From the NCBI GenBank assembly GCA_025617745.1, contig CM046858.1:33984598-34048597 (forward strand): a DNA stretch of 64,000 nt, written 5' to 3'. Below, piece after piece: positions 33,618-46,588 of the stretch. Position numbers and translations under genes: made by a program. This DNA comes from Heliocidaris erythrogramma (taxonomy: Eukaryota; Echinodermata; Echinoidea; Camarodonta; Echinometridae). Every line of letters begins with the position of its first letter. Within the stretch, counting starts at the first letter, position 1. A model generated the notes under the pieces. It searched no databases, was not told where the DNA came from, and saw only the letters and a list, made by a program, of their open reading frames with translations.

Positions 33618-35239
33618 CAGTTAACAACAAAATTATTCATACCCCTTGGAAAATTATAGTTTTTTGCATTTTTCCTAAAAATGAATGGTTAAATGAAGTT
33701 ACTTGCACATCACTTGAATACATTTAGTTATCATCTGCAAATGAATGCCGTTTCCGGTTTCACCTCATTTGCATAACAATAGAAAAGGTGAGTTATCCAA
33801 ACTGGGCGATGTTCAAAATTATTCATACCCTTGGTGATTTATTGACTTTGCCAATCAGTATGAATCCGATCCTTGTGATTAATACTTGTAATTCACTTCA
33901 TTTTAATACACCATCACAAGGCTTCCAGAGGGGTCTCTGCTGGGATATCAGGCCAGTACCTGTTCTCCAATGGCTCATTCTCCTTGAGGATGTGTCCACA
34001 CATGCCTTCACCTGACCTTCAGGGAGTTCATTAGATTTCGTGTCCTACAGGTGATGCAGTTATCGACTTCATGATGACAGGACTATGATATTGAAATTTT
34101 CGGTCACTTATTCCATGCATTTTAATGAAAATTCTGTATCTACTTATGAAGCAAAGCACCATTCCTGAAGAGCCCTTCCCTTTTGCACTGCCTGTGGGAG
34201 GGTTCACCTTTATTCATTGGCCCCATTCTTAATCAGAGTGCTCAGGAAGGCCATGTTGGTGATATTAAAGTCATTGCATGACTCTAACGTCAGGTCACCA
34301 TGAATAACAGTATGTAACCTTTGAGTACCATACACATCCCACATTGACTGTTACTGTATATCAATCTTCATATGGTATATTCTTTGTATCTTTGGTATGA
34401 AAGCTACAATCCTTGATATCAAAATGAATGTAAACCAAATTTATACCATATGCCCTCCATGTTACCAGCTGCAGTGCACAAAATGCTACCACTTTGACAG
34501 TGCACTGGAAAATAAAGATCAGTATTTTAAGCTTCACTAGAGTACCCACTTGCAGGTGTCCATATCAAAAATGTGTCAATCAGTGTAACTGCATAAACTG
34601 ATAAAATTGGCACCATCCAACCCTTAGACAACTACCATGGCCTCCCTAAACATTCTTAATAATAATGGAACAAAAGTATCAGGAAATACCTTCCCTTGAC
34701 AGTGCAACAGTGAATGCCTCTAGGGAAGTCTCTCCAGGAAGAGTGCTTTGTTTCAACTTAGATACAGAATTGTCATTAAAATGTAAGGAATATTAACGAA
34801 AATATAAATATCATAGTCCTATCCTCTGACGTCTAAAACTACACCACCTGCAAACACAAAATCTGCTTTAAATCCATCGAATCCCCTGAAGACCAGGTGA
34901 TGGCATGTGTGGACAACATCCTCAAGGAGATTGGGCCATTGGAGACCAGGTATTGGCCTGATATCTCAGTAGAGACCTCCAGAAGCATTGTGACAGTGTG
35001 AAGAAAGTGTTACGAGCATTAATCACAAGGACTGGATTCATACTGATTGACAAAGTCAATAGATCACCAAGGGTATGAATAATTTTGAACATCACCCAGT
35101 TTGGATAATTCACCTTTTCTATTGTTATGCAAATGTATTCAAGTGATGTGCAACTAAATTCAGTTAACCATTCATTTTTAGGAAAAAATGCAAAAAACTA
35201 TAATTTTCCAAGGGGTATGAATAATTTTGTTGTTAACTG
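33618..35239. mobile_element. Tc1/mariner-like foldback element inserted in the satellite
   Basis: It begins CAGTTAACAACAAAATTATT and ends with the exact complement, flanked by TA (33616-33617 and 35240-35241). The duplication splits the satellite word ACTGTATGTAATAGG. The inverted arms are very long (about 33618-34190 and 34680-35239) and share ATTTATTGACTTTGCCAATC and the TCTCCTTGAGGATGT-like block in mirror order. No transposase frame was found, so it is non-autonomous. The 1622 bp copy looks complete. Confidence 0.9.
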
Positions 35240-35241
35240 TA

Positions 35242-35798
35242 TGTAATAGGGATGGATGCAGGGAGAAGGAGTTTTCCCCTTCCCGCGCAAAGCGCAAAAA
35301 CTCTCACGTTACCTTTTAGCACCTTTTTTATAGGCTGAATATTTGTTCGACGCCCTGGCAGCTTTTCAGTTATGTGAATGCAATACTGCACTGTATGTAA
35401 CAGGGTGGATGCAGGGAGAGGGAGTTTCCCCCTTCCCGCGCGAAGCCCGAAAGCTCTGACGTTTTAGCACCCTTTTTATAGGCGGAATGTTAGTTTGACG
35501 CCCTGGTTGCTTTTCAGTTATTTTATCGCGATACTGCACTGTATGCAATAGGGGTGGCTGCAGGGAGAGGGAGTTTCCCCCTACCCGCGCGAAGCGTAAA
35601 AGCTCTGACGTGTAAGGAAATTTGAGAGAGAGATAACGGCTCATAGCACACAATTTTATTAGGCGGAAAGTATTGTTCGACCCCCGGAATGCTTTTCAGT
35701 TATTTGGACGTATAGTACTACTGTATTGTACGTAATAGGGGTGGATGCAGGGAGAGGGAGTTGTCCCCTTCCCGCGCAAAGCGCAAGAAACTCTGACG
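35242..35798 (+). repeat. Satellite monomers between the Tc1-like element and the higher-order block
   Basis: The interrupted monomer resumes with TGTAATAGGGATGG, followed by about three monomers of the same family, leading into the first higher-order unit. Confidence 0.85.
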
Positions 35799-38700
35799 TT
35801 ACTTTTTTATAGGCTGAATATTTGTTCGACGCCCTGGCAGCTTTTCAGTTATGTGAATGCAATACTGCACTGCATGTAACAGGGTGTATGCAGGGAGAGG
35901 GAGTTTCCCCCTCCCGCGCGAAGCGCAAAGGCTCTGACTTTTAGCAAATCTGAGAAAAAGATAAGGGCTCCTAACACTTATTTTAGGCGGAAAGTTAATA
36001 GTTCGACGCCCTGGCTGATTTTCAGTTATTTCATCGCAATACTGTACTGTATGTAATAGGGGTGGATGCAGGGAGAGGGAGTTTCCCCCTTCCCGCGCAA
36101 AGCGCAAAAGCTCTGACGTTTTAGCCAATTGAGAGAAAGATAAACGGCTCGTAACAAACATTTTTTTTTAGGTGGAAAGTTATGGTTCGACGCCATGACT
36201 GCTTTTCAGTTATATGGATGTAATACTGTACTGTTTGTAATAGGGGTGGGTGCAGGGGGAGGGAGTTTGCCCCTTCCCGCGCGAAGCGCGAAAGCTCTGA
36301 CGTTTTAGCACCCTTTTTATAGGCGGAATGTTAGTTCGACGCCCTGGTTCCTTTTCAGTTATTTTATCGCGATACTGCACTGTATGTAATAGGGGTGGCT
36401 GCAGGGAGAGAGAGTTTCCCCCTTCCCGCGTGAAGCGCAAAAGCTCTGACGTTTTAGCAAATTTGAGAGAAAGATAAACGGCTCGTAGCAAACATTTTTT
36501 TAGGTGGAAAGTTAGTTCGACGCCCTGGCTGCTTTTCAGTTATTTCATCGCAATACTGCACTGTATGTAATAGGGGTGGATGCATGGGGGAGGGAGTTTC
36601 CCCCTTCCCGCGCGAAGGGCGAAAGCTCTGATGTTTTAGCAAATTTGAGAGAAAGATAACGGCTCCTAACACTTATTTTAGGCGGAAAGTTAGTCCGACG
36701 CCCTGGCTGCTTTTCAGTTATTTCATCGCAAAACTGTACTGTATGTAATAGGGGTGGATGCAGGGAGAGGGTGTTTCCCCCCCCCCCCCCCTTCCCGCGC
36801 GAAGCGCGAAAGCTCTGACGTTTTAGCAAATTTGAGAGAAAGATAACGGCTCTAATAACAAACTATTTTATTAGGCGGAAAGTTATAGTTCGACGCCTTG
36901 GCTGCTTTTCAGTTATTTCATCGCAATACTGTACTGTATGTAATAGGGGTGGATGCAGGGAGAGGGAGTTGTCCCCTTCCCGCGCAAAGCGCAAGAAACT
37001 CTGACGTTACTTTTTTATAGGCTGGATATTTGTTCGACGCCCTGGCAGCTTTTCAGTTATGTGAATGCAATACTGCACTGCATGTAACAGGGTGTATGCA
37101 GGGAGAGGGAGTTTCCCCCTCCCGCGCGAAGCGCAAAGGCTCTGACTTTTAGCAAATCTGAGAAAAAGATAAGGGCTCCTAACACTTATTTTAGGCGGAA
37201 AGTTAATAGTTCGACGCCCTGGCTGATTTTCAGTTATTTCATCGCAATACTGTACTGTATGTAATAGGGGTGGATGCAGGGAGAGGGAGTTTCCCCCTTC
37301 CCGCGCAAAGCGCAAAAGCTCTGACGTTTTAGCCAATTGAGAGAAAGATAAACGGCTCGTAACAAACATTTTTTTTTAGGTGGAAAGTTATGGTTCGACG
37401 CCATGACTGCTTTTCAGTTATATGGATGTAATACTGTACTGTTTGTAATAGGGGTGGGTGCAGGGGGAGGGAGTTTGCCCCTTCCCGCGCGAAGCGCGAA
37501 AGCTCTGACGTTTTAGCACCCTTTTTTTAGGTGGAAAGTTAGTTCGACGCCCTGGCTGCTTTTCAGTTATTTCATCGCAATACTGCACTGTATGTAATAG
37601 GGGTGGATGCATGGGGGAGGGAGTTTCCCCCTTCCCGCGCGAAGGGCGAAAGCTCTGATGTTTTAGCAAATTTGAGAGAAAGATAACGGCTCCTAACACT
37701 TATTTTAGGCGGAAAGTTAGTCCGACGCCCTGGCTGCTTTTCAGTTATTTCATCGCAAAACTGTACTGTATGTAATAGGGGTGGATGCAGGGAGAGGGTG
37801 TTTCCCCCCCCCCCCCCCCCTTCCCGCGCGAAGCGCGAAAGCTCTGACGTTTTAGCAAATTTGAGAGAAAGATAACGGCTCTAATAACAAACTATTTTAT
37901 TAGGCGGAAAGTTATAGTTCGACGCCTTGGCTGCTTTTCAGTTATTTCATCGCAATACTGTACTGTATGTAATAGGGGTGGATGCAGGGAGAGGGAGTTG
38001 TCCCCTTCCCGCGCAAAGCGCAAGAAACTCTGACGTTACTTTTTTATAGGCTGAATATTTGTTCGACGCCCTGGCAGCTTTTCAGTTATGTGAATGCAAT
38101 ACTGCACTGCATGTAACAGGGTGTATGCAGGGAGAGGGAGTTTCCCCCTCCCGCGCGAAGCGCAAAGGCTCTGACTTTTAGCAAATCTGAGAAAAAGATA
38201 AGGGCTCCTAACACTTATTTTAGGCGGAAAGTTAATAGTTCGACGCCCTGGCTGATTTTCAGTTATTTCATCGCAATACTGTACTGTATGTAATAGGGGT
38301 GGATGCAGGGAGAGGGAGTTTCCCCCTTCCCGCGCAAAGCGCAAAAGCTCTGACGTTTTAGCCAATTGAGAGAAAGATAAACGGCTCGTAACAAACATTT
38401 TTTTTTAGGTGGAAAGTTATGGTTCGACGCCATGACTGCTTTTCAGTTATATGGATGTAATACTGTACTGTTTGTAATAGGGGTGGGTGCAGGGGGAGGG
38501 AGTTTGCCCCTTCCCGCGCGAAGCGCGAAAGCTCTGACGTTTTAGCACCCTTTTTATAGGCGGAATGTTAGTTCGACGCCCTGGTTCCTTTTCAGTTATT
38601 TTATCGCGATACTGCACTGTATGTAATAGGGGTGGCTGCAGGGAGAGAGAGTTTCCCCCTTCCCGCGCGAAGCGCAAAAGCTCTGACGTTTTAGCAAATT

Positions 38701-41430
38701 TGAGAGAAAGATAAACGGCTCGTAGCAAACATTTTTTTAGGTGGAAAGTTAGTTCGACGCCCTGGCTGCTTTTCAGTTATTTCATCGCAATACTGCACTG
38801 TATGTAATAGGGGTGGATGCATGGGGGAGGGAGTTTCCCCCTTCCCGCGCGAAGGGCGAAAGCTCTGATGTTTTAGCAAATTTGAGAGAAAGATAACGGC
38901 TCCTAACACTTATTTTAGGCGGAAAGTTAGTCCGACGCCCTGGCTGCTTTTCAGTTATTTCATCGCAAAACTGTACTGTATGTAATAGGGGTGGATGCAG
39001 GGAGAGGGTGTTTCCCCCCCCCCCCCCTTCCCGCGCGAAGCGCGAAAGCTCTGACGTTTTAGCAAATTTGAGAGAAAGATAACGGCTCTAATAACAAACT
39101 ATTTTATTAGGCGGAAAGTTATAGTTCGACGCCTTGGCTGCTTTTCAGTTATTTCATCGCAATACTGTACTGTATGTAATAGGGGTGGATGCAGGGAGAG
39201 GGAGTTGTCCCCTTCCCGCGCAAAGCGCAAGAAACTCTGACGTTACTTTTTTATAGGCTGGATATTTGTTCGACGCCCTGGCAGCTTTTCAGTTATGTGA
39301 ATGCAATACTGCACTGCATGTAACAGGGTGTATGCAGGGAGAGGGAGTTTCCCCCCCTCCCGCGCGAAGCGCAAAGGCTCTGACTTTTAGCAAATCTGAG
39401 AAAAAGATAAGGGCTCCTAACACTTATTTTAGGCGGAAAGTTAATAGTTCGACGCCCTGGCTGATTTTCAGTTATTTCATCGCAATACTGTACTGTATGT
39501 AATAGGGGTGGATGCAGGGAGAGGGAGTTTCCCCCTTCCCGCGCAAAGCGCAAAAGCTCTGACGTTTTAGCCAATTGAGAGAAAGATAAACGGCTCGTAA
39601 CAAACATTTTTTTTTAGGTGGAAAGTTATGGTTCGACGCCATGACTGCTTTTCAGTTATATGGATGTAATACTGTACTGTTTGTAATAGGGGTGGGTGCA
39701 GGGGGAGGGAGTTTGCCCCTTCCCGCGCGAAGCGCGAAAGCTCTGACGTTTTAGCACCCTTTTTTTAGGTGGAAAGTTAGTTCGACGCCCTGGCTGCTTT
39801 TCAGTTATTTCATCGCAATACTGCACTGTATGTAATAGGGGTGGATGCATGGGGGAGGGAGTTTCCCCCTTCCCGCGCGAAGGGCGAAAGCTCTGATGTT
39901 TTAGCAAATTTGAGAGAAAGATAACGGCTCCTAACACTTATTTTAGGCGGAAAGTTAGTCCGACGCCCTGGCTGCTTTTCAGTTATTTCATCGCAAAACT
40001 GTACTGTATGTAATAGGGGTGGATGCAGGGAGAGGGTGTTTCCCCCCCCCCCCCCCCTTCCCGCGCGAAGCGCGAAAGCTCTGACGTTTTAGCAAATTTG
40101 AGAGAAAGATAACGGCTCTAATAACAAACTATTTTATTAGGCGGAAAGTTATAGTTCGACGCCTTGGCTGCTTTTCAGTTATTTCATCGCAATACTGTAC
40201 TGTATGTAATAGGGGTGGATGCAGGGAGAGGGAGTTGTCCCCTTCCCGCGCAAAGCGCAAGAAACTCTGACGTTACTTTTTTATAGGCTGAATATTTGTT
40301 CGACGCCCTGGCAGCTTTTCAGTTATGTGAATGCAATACTGCACTGCATGTAACAGGGTGTATGCAGGGAGAGGGAGTTTCCCCCTCCCGCGCGAAGCGC
40401 AAAGGCTCTGACTTTTAGCAAATCTGAGAAAAAGATAAGGGCTCCTAACACTTATTTTAGGCGGAAAGTTAATAGTTCGACGCCCTGGCTGATTTTCAGT
40501 TATTTCATCGCAATACTGTACTGTATGTAATAGGGGTGGATGCAGGGAGAGGGAGTTTCCCCCTTCCCGCGCAAAGCGCAAAAGCTCTGACGTTTTAGCC
40601 AATTGAGAGAAAGATAAACGGCTCGTAACAAACATTTTTTTTTAGGTGGAAAGTTATGGTTCGACGCCATGACTGCTTTTCAGTTATATGGATGTAATAC
40701 TGTACTGTTTGTAATAGGGGTGGGTGCAGGGGGAGGGAGTTTGCCCCTTCCCGCGCGAAGCGCGAAAGCTCTGACGTTTTAGCACCCTTTTTATAGGCGG
40801 AATGTTAGTTCGACGCCCTGGTTCCTTTTCAGTTATTTTATCGCGATACTGCACTGTATGTAATAGGGGTGGCTGCAGGGAGAGAGAGAGAGTTTCCCCC
40901 TTCCCGCGCGAAGCGCAAAAGCTCTGACGTTTTAGCAAATTTGAGAGAAAGATAAACGGCTCGTAGCAAACATTTTTTTAGGTGGAAAGTTAGTTCGACG
41001 CCCTGGCTGCTTTTCAGTTATTTCATCGCAATACTGCACTGTATGTAATAGGGGTGGATGCATGGGGGAGGGAGTTTCCCCCTTCCCGCGCGAAGGGCGA
41101 AAGCTCTGATGTTTTAGCAAATTTGAGAGAAAGATAACGGCTCCTAACACTTATTTTAGGCGGAAAGTTAGTCCGACGCCCTGGCTGCTTTTCAGTTATT
41201 TCATCGCAAAACTGTACTGTATGTAATAGGGGTGGATGCAGGGAGAGGGTGTTTCCCCCCCCCCCTTCCCGCGCGAAGCGCGAAAGCTCTGACGTTTTAG
41301 CAAATTTGAGAGAAAGATAACGGCTCTAATAACAAACTATTTTATTAGGCGGAAAGTTATAGTTCGACGCCTTGGCTGCTTTTCAGTTATTTCATCGCAA
41401 TACTGTACTGTATGTAATAGGGGTGGATGC
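35799..41430 (+). repeat. Dimeric higher-order satellite: five alternating long and short units
   Basis: Unit starts at 35799, 37007, 38036, 39245 and 40273 give lengths of 1208, 1029, 1209, 1028 and about 1160+ bp before identity is lost near 41430. The 179 bp difference is one monomer: long units carry ATAGGCGGAATGTTAGTTCG plus a TTTTATCGCGATAC monomer that short units lack. Long units read GGCTGAATATTT and short ones GGCTGGATATTT at their start. Units are otherwise almost identical, apart from a poly(C) tract of 15, 17, 14, 16 and 11 bases. This implies recent amplification of a dimer of about 2237 bp. Confidence 0.9.
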
Positions 41431-41578
41431 AGGGAGAGGGATTTTTCTCCTTCCTGCGCGAAGCGCGAAAACTCTGGCGTTTTAGCACCTATTTTATAGG
41501 CTGAATGTTAGTTCGACGACCTGGTCGCTTTTCAGTTATTTGGACACAATACTGAACTTTATGTAACAGTGGTGGGTG

Positions 41579-41580
<2 letters not shown>

Positions 41581-41610
<30 letters not shown>

Positions 41611-42083
41611 TGTTGTTGTTGTTTTAAAATAGGCAAACTAGTCAATTTTGACTATTGTTGCCTTACTAAATTGCTCTTTTCACTTATACTTTGTTTGTTG
41701 ATCCGTGGGTCTAACTTTAGTTTTTGTTAGAAAGGTACAGATTCCAGGATACCATGCTGGACCGCCACTCCTGCCCTGATTTTACAACGTTATCCTGACA
41801 AGCCCGCTCGAGGTACATTTCGAGGGCGTCTTAGGAATACAAGTACTCCCTATGTCTCTCAAACGTGAGCAGGGGGCGCTCTTTCTGATTCCTCATAGAA
41901 CCTGATTAGAAAATCCGAATATATAAAAGCAAAATAAATACGTACACAGATTTTCTTTCTGTTTTTTTTTTAAAGTAGAGTATATACTGACATTAAAGGG
42001 CCTTTCAATTAAGTGAAATTACAAGAAAAGTGCACCTATACCTATAGTTAGTATATAACTAAGTGCTTCGTCTTTGAGCAGCG

Positions 42084-42128
<45 letters not shown>

Positions 42129-42381
42129 TACAGTATGATTGTACACATTAACATTCAATGGTCACAACCTAAATCCTATCCGATTTACTTCGATTCCGTT
42201 CTCTTTATTTGGTTACACCTTACTATCACGGTTGCCCTCTTGGCAACCAATTACAAATCGACGAGTCCTTTTGAAATATCTGACGAGTGCACCTTGTGTC
42301 TTGACACTGAGATTCTCCACTTTGCGTTCCGCCTCTGAGACATTGCTCACATTTAATTCAGCAAGTAACAGGGCGCGTTGT

Positions 42382-42416
<35 letters not shown>

Positions 42417-42424
42417 CCCCTTTT
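41581..42424. other. Non-satellite insertion within the array
   Basis: The array is broken by a (GT)n/(GTT)n tract (about 41584-41625), then about 450 bp of unrelated AT-rich sequence, an A run of about 35 or more at 42088-42124, about 250 bp of unrelated sequence and a G33 run (42382-42414). No family was recognised. The A run could be the tail of a retroposed + strand sequence, but no source gene was identified. Confidence 0.6.
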
Positions 42425-43660
42425 ATAGTTCGACGCCCAGACTGCTTTTTAGTAATTTGGACGTAATACTGCAATGCATGTAACAGGGGTGGGTGCAGGG
42501 AGGGGGAGTTTCCCCCCTCCTGCGCGAGACGCGAAAGCTTTTACGTTTTACAGTAAATTTGAGAGAAAGATAACGGCTCCCTACACTTATTTTAGGCGGA
42601 AAGTTAGTTCGACGCCCTGGCTGCTTTTCAGTTATTTCATCGCAATACTGCACTGCATGTAATAGGGGTGGATGCATGGGTGAGGGAGTTTCCCACTTCC
42701 CGCGCGAAGTGCGAAAGCTCTGACGTTTAAGCAAATTTGAGAGAAAGATAACGGCTCCTAACACTTATTTTAGGCGGAAAGTTAGTTCGACGCCCTGGCT
42801 GCTTTTCAGTTATTTCATCGCAATACTGCACTGTATGTAATAGGGGTGGATGCAGGGAGAGGGAGTTTCCCCCTTCCCGCGCGAAGCGCAAAAACTCTGA
42901 CGTTTTAGCAAATTTCAGAGAAAGATAAACGGCTCGTAGCAAACATTTTTTTAGGTGGAAAGTTAGTTCGACGCCCTGGCTGCTTTTCAGTTATTTCATC
43001 GCAATACTGCACTGTATGTAATAGGGGTGGATGCATGGGGGAGGGAGTTTCCCCCTTCCCTCGCGAAGGGCGAAAGCTCTGATGTTTTAGCAAATTTGAG
43101 AGAAAGATAACGGCTCCTAACACTTAATTTAGGCGGAAAGTTAGTCCGACGCCCTGGCTGCTTTTCAGTTATTTCATCGCAATACTGTACTGTATGTAAT
43201 AGGGGTGGATGCAGGGAGAGGGTGTTTCCCCCCTTCCCGCGCGAAGCGCGAAAGCTCTGACGTTTTAGCAAATTTGACAGAAAGATAACGGCTCGTAGCA
43301 AACGATTTTATTAGGCGGAAAGTTATAGTTCGACGCCCGGAATGCTTTTCAGTTATTTTGACGTAATACTGCACTGTATATGTAATAGGGGTGGATGCAG
43401 GGAGAGGGATTTTTCTCCTTCCTGCGCGAAGCGCGAAAACTCATTTTAGGCGGAAAGTTAGTTCGACGCCCTGGCTGCTTTTCAGTTATTTCGTCGCAAT
43501 ACTGCACTGTATATAATAGGGGTGGATGGAGGGAAAGGGAGTTTCCCCCTTCCCGCGCGAAGCGCTAAAGCGCTGACGTTTTAGAAAATTTGAGAGAAAG
43601 ATAATTAAACGGCTCGGAGAAAGATGACAGCTTGTAGCGCCTTTTTATGCCTTTTTCTCT
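42425..43660 (+). repeat. Satellite array, distal part, and other terminus
   Basis: About seven monomers of the same family, in the same orientation. The array ends with CTTGTAGCGCCTTTTTATGC and TTTTTCTCTC. A similar ending (CTCGTAGCACC, TTTTTCTCT) closes the small copy at about 47075, so this is probably the other end of the parent element. Confidence 0.85.
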
Positions 43661-44515
43661 CATTTACACCCGCTTTACATACAAAAAGAAAAAAACAAAA
43701 CAAAACAAACAAAGCTGTAATTGACCACAGCTTTGTTTAATTTGACCGTACCATTTTCTAATAAATTGGTAATATTTTACATGACATGGTGGTATCAAAA
43801 GAATTTTCATAGGGTTATGTACGCGACCACGTGTGAAGCGGAAACGCAATGAATGATGCGTGTGTTGACATCTGCCAAAGAAATTGACAGTGACTGTAGT
43901 GAAACAGATGACATCCCAACTAAGCTTTGTCCACAGACTGTGAATAACTCAATGAACATCTATGTAATTGGGCATAAAATGTTGATTTCATTTCCATCAA
44001 TGGCGCACTCCCATGCATATCAATGAGCTGTTTCAGAATTTCTGAAGTTCATTATAAGTTATATTGATTTACTGTGAGGCAGTTTATTAGTCAATTTGTT
44101 GACGCAGTAATCCCTAGGTATTTTTGTATTTATTTATTTTTTTAATCACGTTATATAGTTCTTGAGCTTAGCCCATTATGGGTGACCCTCTATCATGGGT
44201 GAATCTTTTTTTATGCAGGTTGTTCTTCCATCATTTGCACGAGACTTTTGAACGATTGCCTACTTGTTAGTAGATCCTTGCCGTTAAAGTCATGGACCTG
44301 ATATCATGCCTTGTGAGCAGGTTTACATGGTTTATATGGTACACCTTCTTGTCCCTTTGTCCATTGCTTTGGGCATTTTATTTTGTGTTAATTTCAACAC
44401 CTTAAAGAGATATCCAGAACATGATGTACCAGTCTCTCCCCCTCCCCCCTCCCCACCCCATCGCGATGAATTGACTATAGTGTTAATGACAATTTTCATT
44501 ACATTGTCATTACAG
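43661..44515. other. NLR intron 2, distal part
   Basis: AT-rich DNA with an AAAAC-type tract near 43685 and a short C/T-rich stretch near 44440. No further feature. It ends in the acceptor TTGTCATTACAG. Confidence 0.6.
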
Positions 44516-46101
44516 GTCATATTGGTGAACACATTCCATCATTAACAGAGGAGGAGATCCAACAAGTTGCAGACGATATCAAACACCATTTCTCCATTGA
44601 GCTGTGTCAGATACAAGCCGATCCGTTAAACAGCGAACTTCTACTTCAATTCGAACGTATATTCACCAATCTAACGTTGATGGAAGAGAACAAAGGCACA
44701 AAGCATAAGGCACCTCTACTCTACGATGACCTTCTCAAGACCAAAGTCAACGGGGTCTATCCGAAGCGCTTGTTAGTGGAAGGGGAAGGTGGTGTGGGGA
44801 AGACAACTCTTTGCGCCAAGATCGCTTGGGATTGGATCCATGGAATAGGCTACCATGATTTCAAACTGGTTCTTGTTATTCTACTCCGCAAGGCAAAAGA
44901 CAAGACTATTGGAGAAATAGTCAAATCATATCTTTCTGACAACAATCCTGTCACAGCCAAGCAACTAGACAAGTATATCCTTACGAATGCCGATAAAGTC
45001 TTTCTTGTTCTTGATGGCCTAGATGAGTTTGATGTGGATTTTACTAGCATGCAGGAAATCATGCAGATCACTCTCAATCGGTTATTCAAGTCAGGTACAG
45101 TCGTAATCACATCGCGACAATGGAGATCAGATGAAATTAGGAAGGTCGTCGATCTAAGAAAGGCATTTGCTTTCATTGCCGTGGAAGGATTCTCTGCTGA
45201 AAACCTCGCCTCCTATGTCACGAAGTTCTTTCAGCCCGATTTAGCTTCCTCTGAAGAACTTAACCGATTCATATCAGGTAATGATGTGATAAGAGAGAAC
45301 ATGGCCCCCTTCCCTATATATACAGCCATGCTGTGTATCATGTGGAAAGAGTTTGATGGAGAACGCCGAGAAGCAATGTGCAAGCTGCAAACGTTTTCTC
45401 AGCTCTTCGATGAGATGGTTAACTTTTTGGTTTACCACTACCTAGCAAAGGATCTTGCGTCCTCTGCTAGTGCTTCACTGGACAATCGTCGTTTGGATGT
45501 TGTTGACCATCTAACTGTCATTGGTTCGATTGCCTTCCAGGGACTGAAAGGGAGACAGCTGCTGTTTTCAGAAGAGGAATTTTCGAATTGTCGGGAATCA
45601 ATGAACATGGGTTGTAAAGTTGGAGTGCTCACTCGGGAAAAACGTATTCCCGTCATGCGAGAAAGGAGACAGTCATTGTCGGCAGTCTCCACGGTGCAGT
45701 TCCCTCATAAACTATTTCAGGAGTATCTATCAGGGATGTATCTTGCATCCCTTTACAACTCAAATCGGCGTGATGAATATGACAGGTTGATAGCGGATAT
45801 CATAAACAGAGCAAGGGAATACCAATACCTACTGTATTTCACCTCGGCCCAGAAGAAGGAAGTTGGCTTGGACATCGTATCTCGTCTGACACGTCTAATG
45901 GCCCTGAAAGAGCGTACATACATGCGCCCCATTGATAACAACTTCATCGTAGATGTAGCATACGAGAGCCAGGATCAAGTAGTGGCTAAAGCAGTGGCGC
46001 ACCATCTCTCGACTAAGTCCAGCAGGACACTGAACATCACGGAGTGGATGCAGGCACACACAGTATCAGCTCATATTTTCGTCGTAGATCATCGTGAAGT
46101 G
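44516..46101 (+). CDS. NLR gene exon: NACHT ATPase and winged-helix region
   Basis: The exon enters in phase 1 and is open for 528 codons to a GTAAGA donor at 46102. A helical linker (IGEHIPSLTEEEIQQ onward) precedes the NACHT domain. Walker A is GEGGVGKTT (44782-44808), Walker B is VFLVLDGLDEF (about 44998-45030), and sensor 1 is VVITSRQWR. These are followed by VEGFSAENLASYVTKFF, PFPIYTAMLCIMWKE and the NLR hallmark FPHKLFQEYLSGMYLASL near codon 405. NACHT proteins use nucleotide-driven oligomerisation for innate signalling. Catalytic motifs are intact and the exon has no stop. A single large exon for the NACHT is typical of urchin NLRs. It ends in phase 0 after HREV. Confidence 0.93.
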
Positions 46102-46588
46102 GTAAGAATGACAACAGGCTTATCACATCAACATAGGCTCTAATTCATGAAGGTTATTCAATTTTGTATAAAAGTATAAATAAACGAAATGTAACACATT
46201 CATGACATGGAAATGCGAAATTGATTTCATAAGGATTTGATATGATAGTTATGTTTGTCCATTTAGTACCAAGTACGAACTTGATCTTTAATGATGAGCT
46301 TGAGTGCGATAAAGCAATAAATTGTAGCATTATCCAAGGGATAATTATTACAGATGGGACGATGACATTGATTTTTATATTCTGTGGCGTTTGAAACCGC
46401 TAAATCCTTTATGTTATCATAGACATTGTTCAAAAATTTGCTTATGTTTTTTTTTAAGTGGGGTTAGAGAATGCCAGTTGCAAGAATTGATGATGATGTA
46501 AATAAAGATGCATTGTTTGGTTCAATTTTAATATTTTAGTGTTTCTACGTTTACAATGTAACCCTGTTTTAATCTGTGTGTACTGTAG
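46102..46588. other. NLR intron 3
   Basis: AT-rich, with GTAAGA at the 5' end and TGTACTGTAG at the 3' end. No insertions recognised. Confidence 0.7.

Noticed and set aside
35799-41150. Series of 72-120 codon - strand frames repeating the same protein words (TVQYCDEITEKQPGRRTN, FAREGGNSLSL)
   Set aside because: They recur with the satellite monomer, exist because monomer lengths are often near multiples of three, and have no start, splice or family support.
35799-41430. Treating the near-identical units as certain biology
   Set aside because: Not rejected as a repeat, but an assembly duplication cannot be excluded from sequence alone; unit-specific poly(C) lengths and the alternating A/G marker argue for real copies.
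29866-43660. CRISPR array
   Set aside because: Monomers are contiguous with no unique spacers, and the context is animal intronic DNA.
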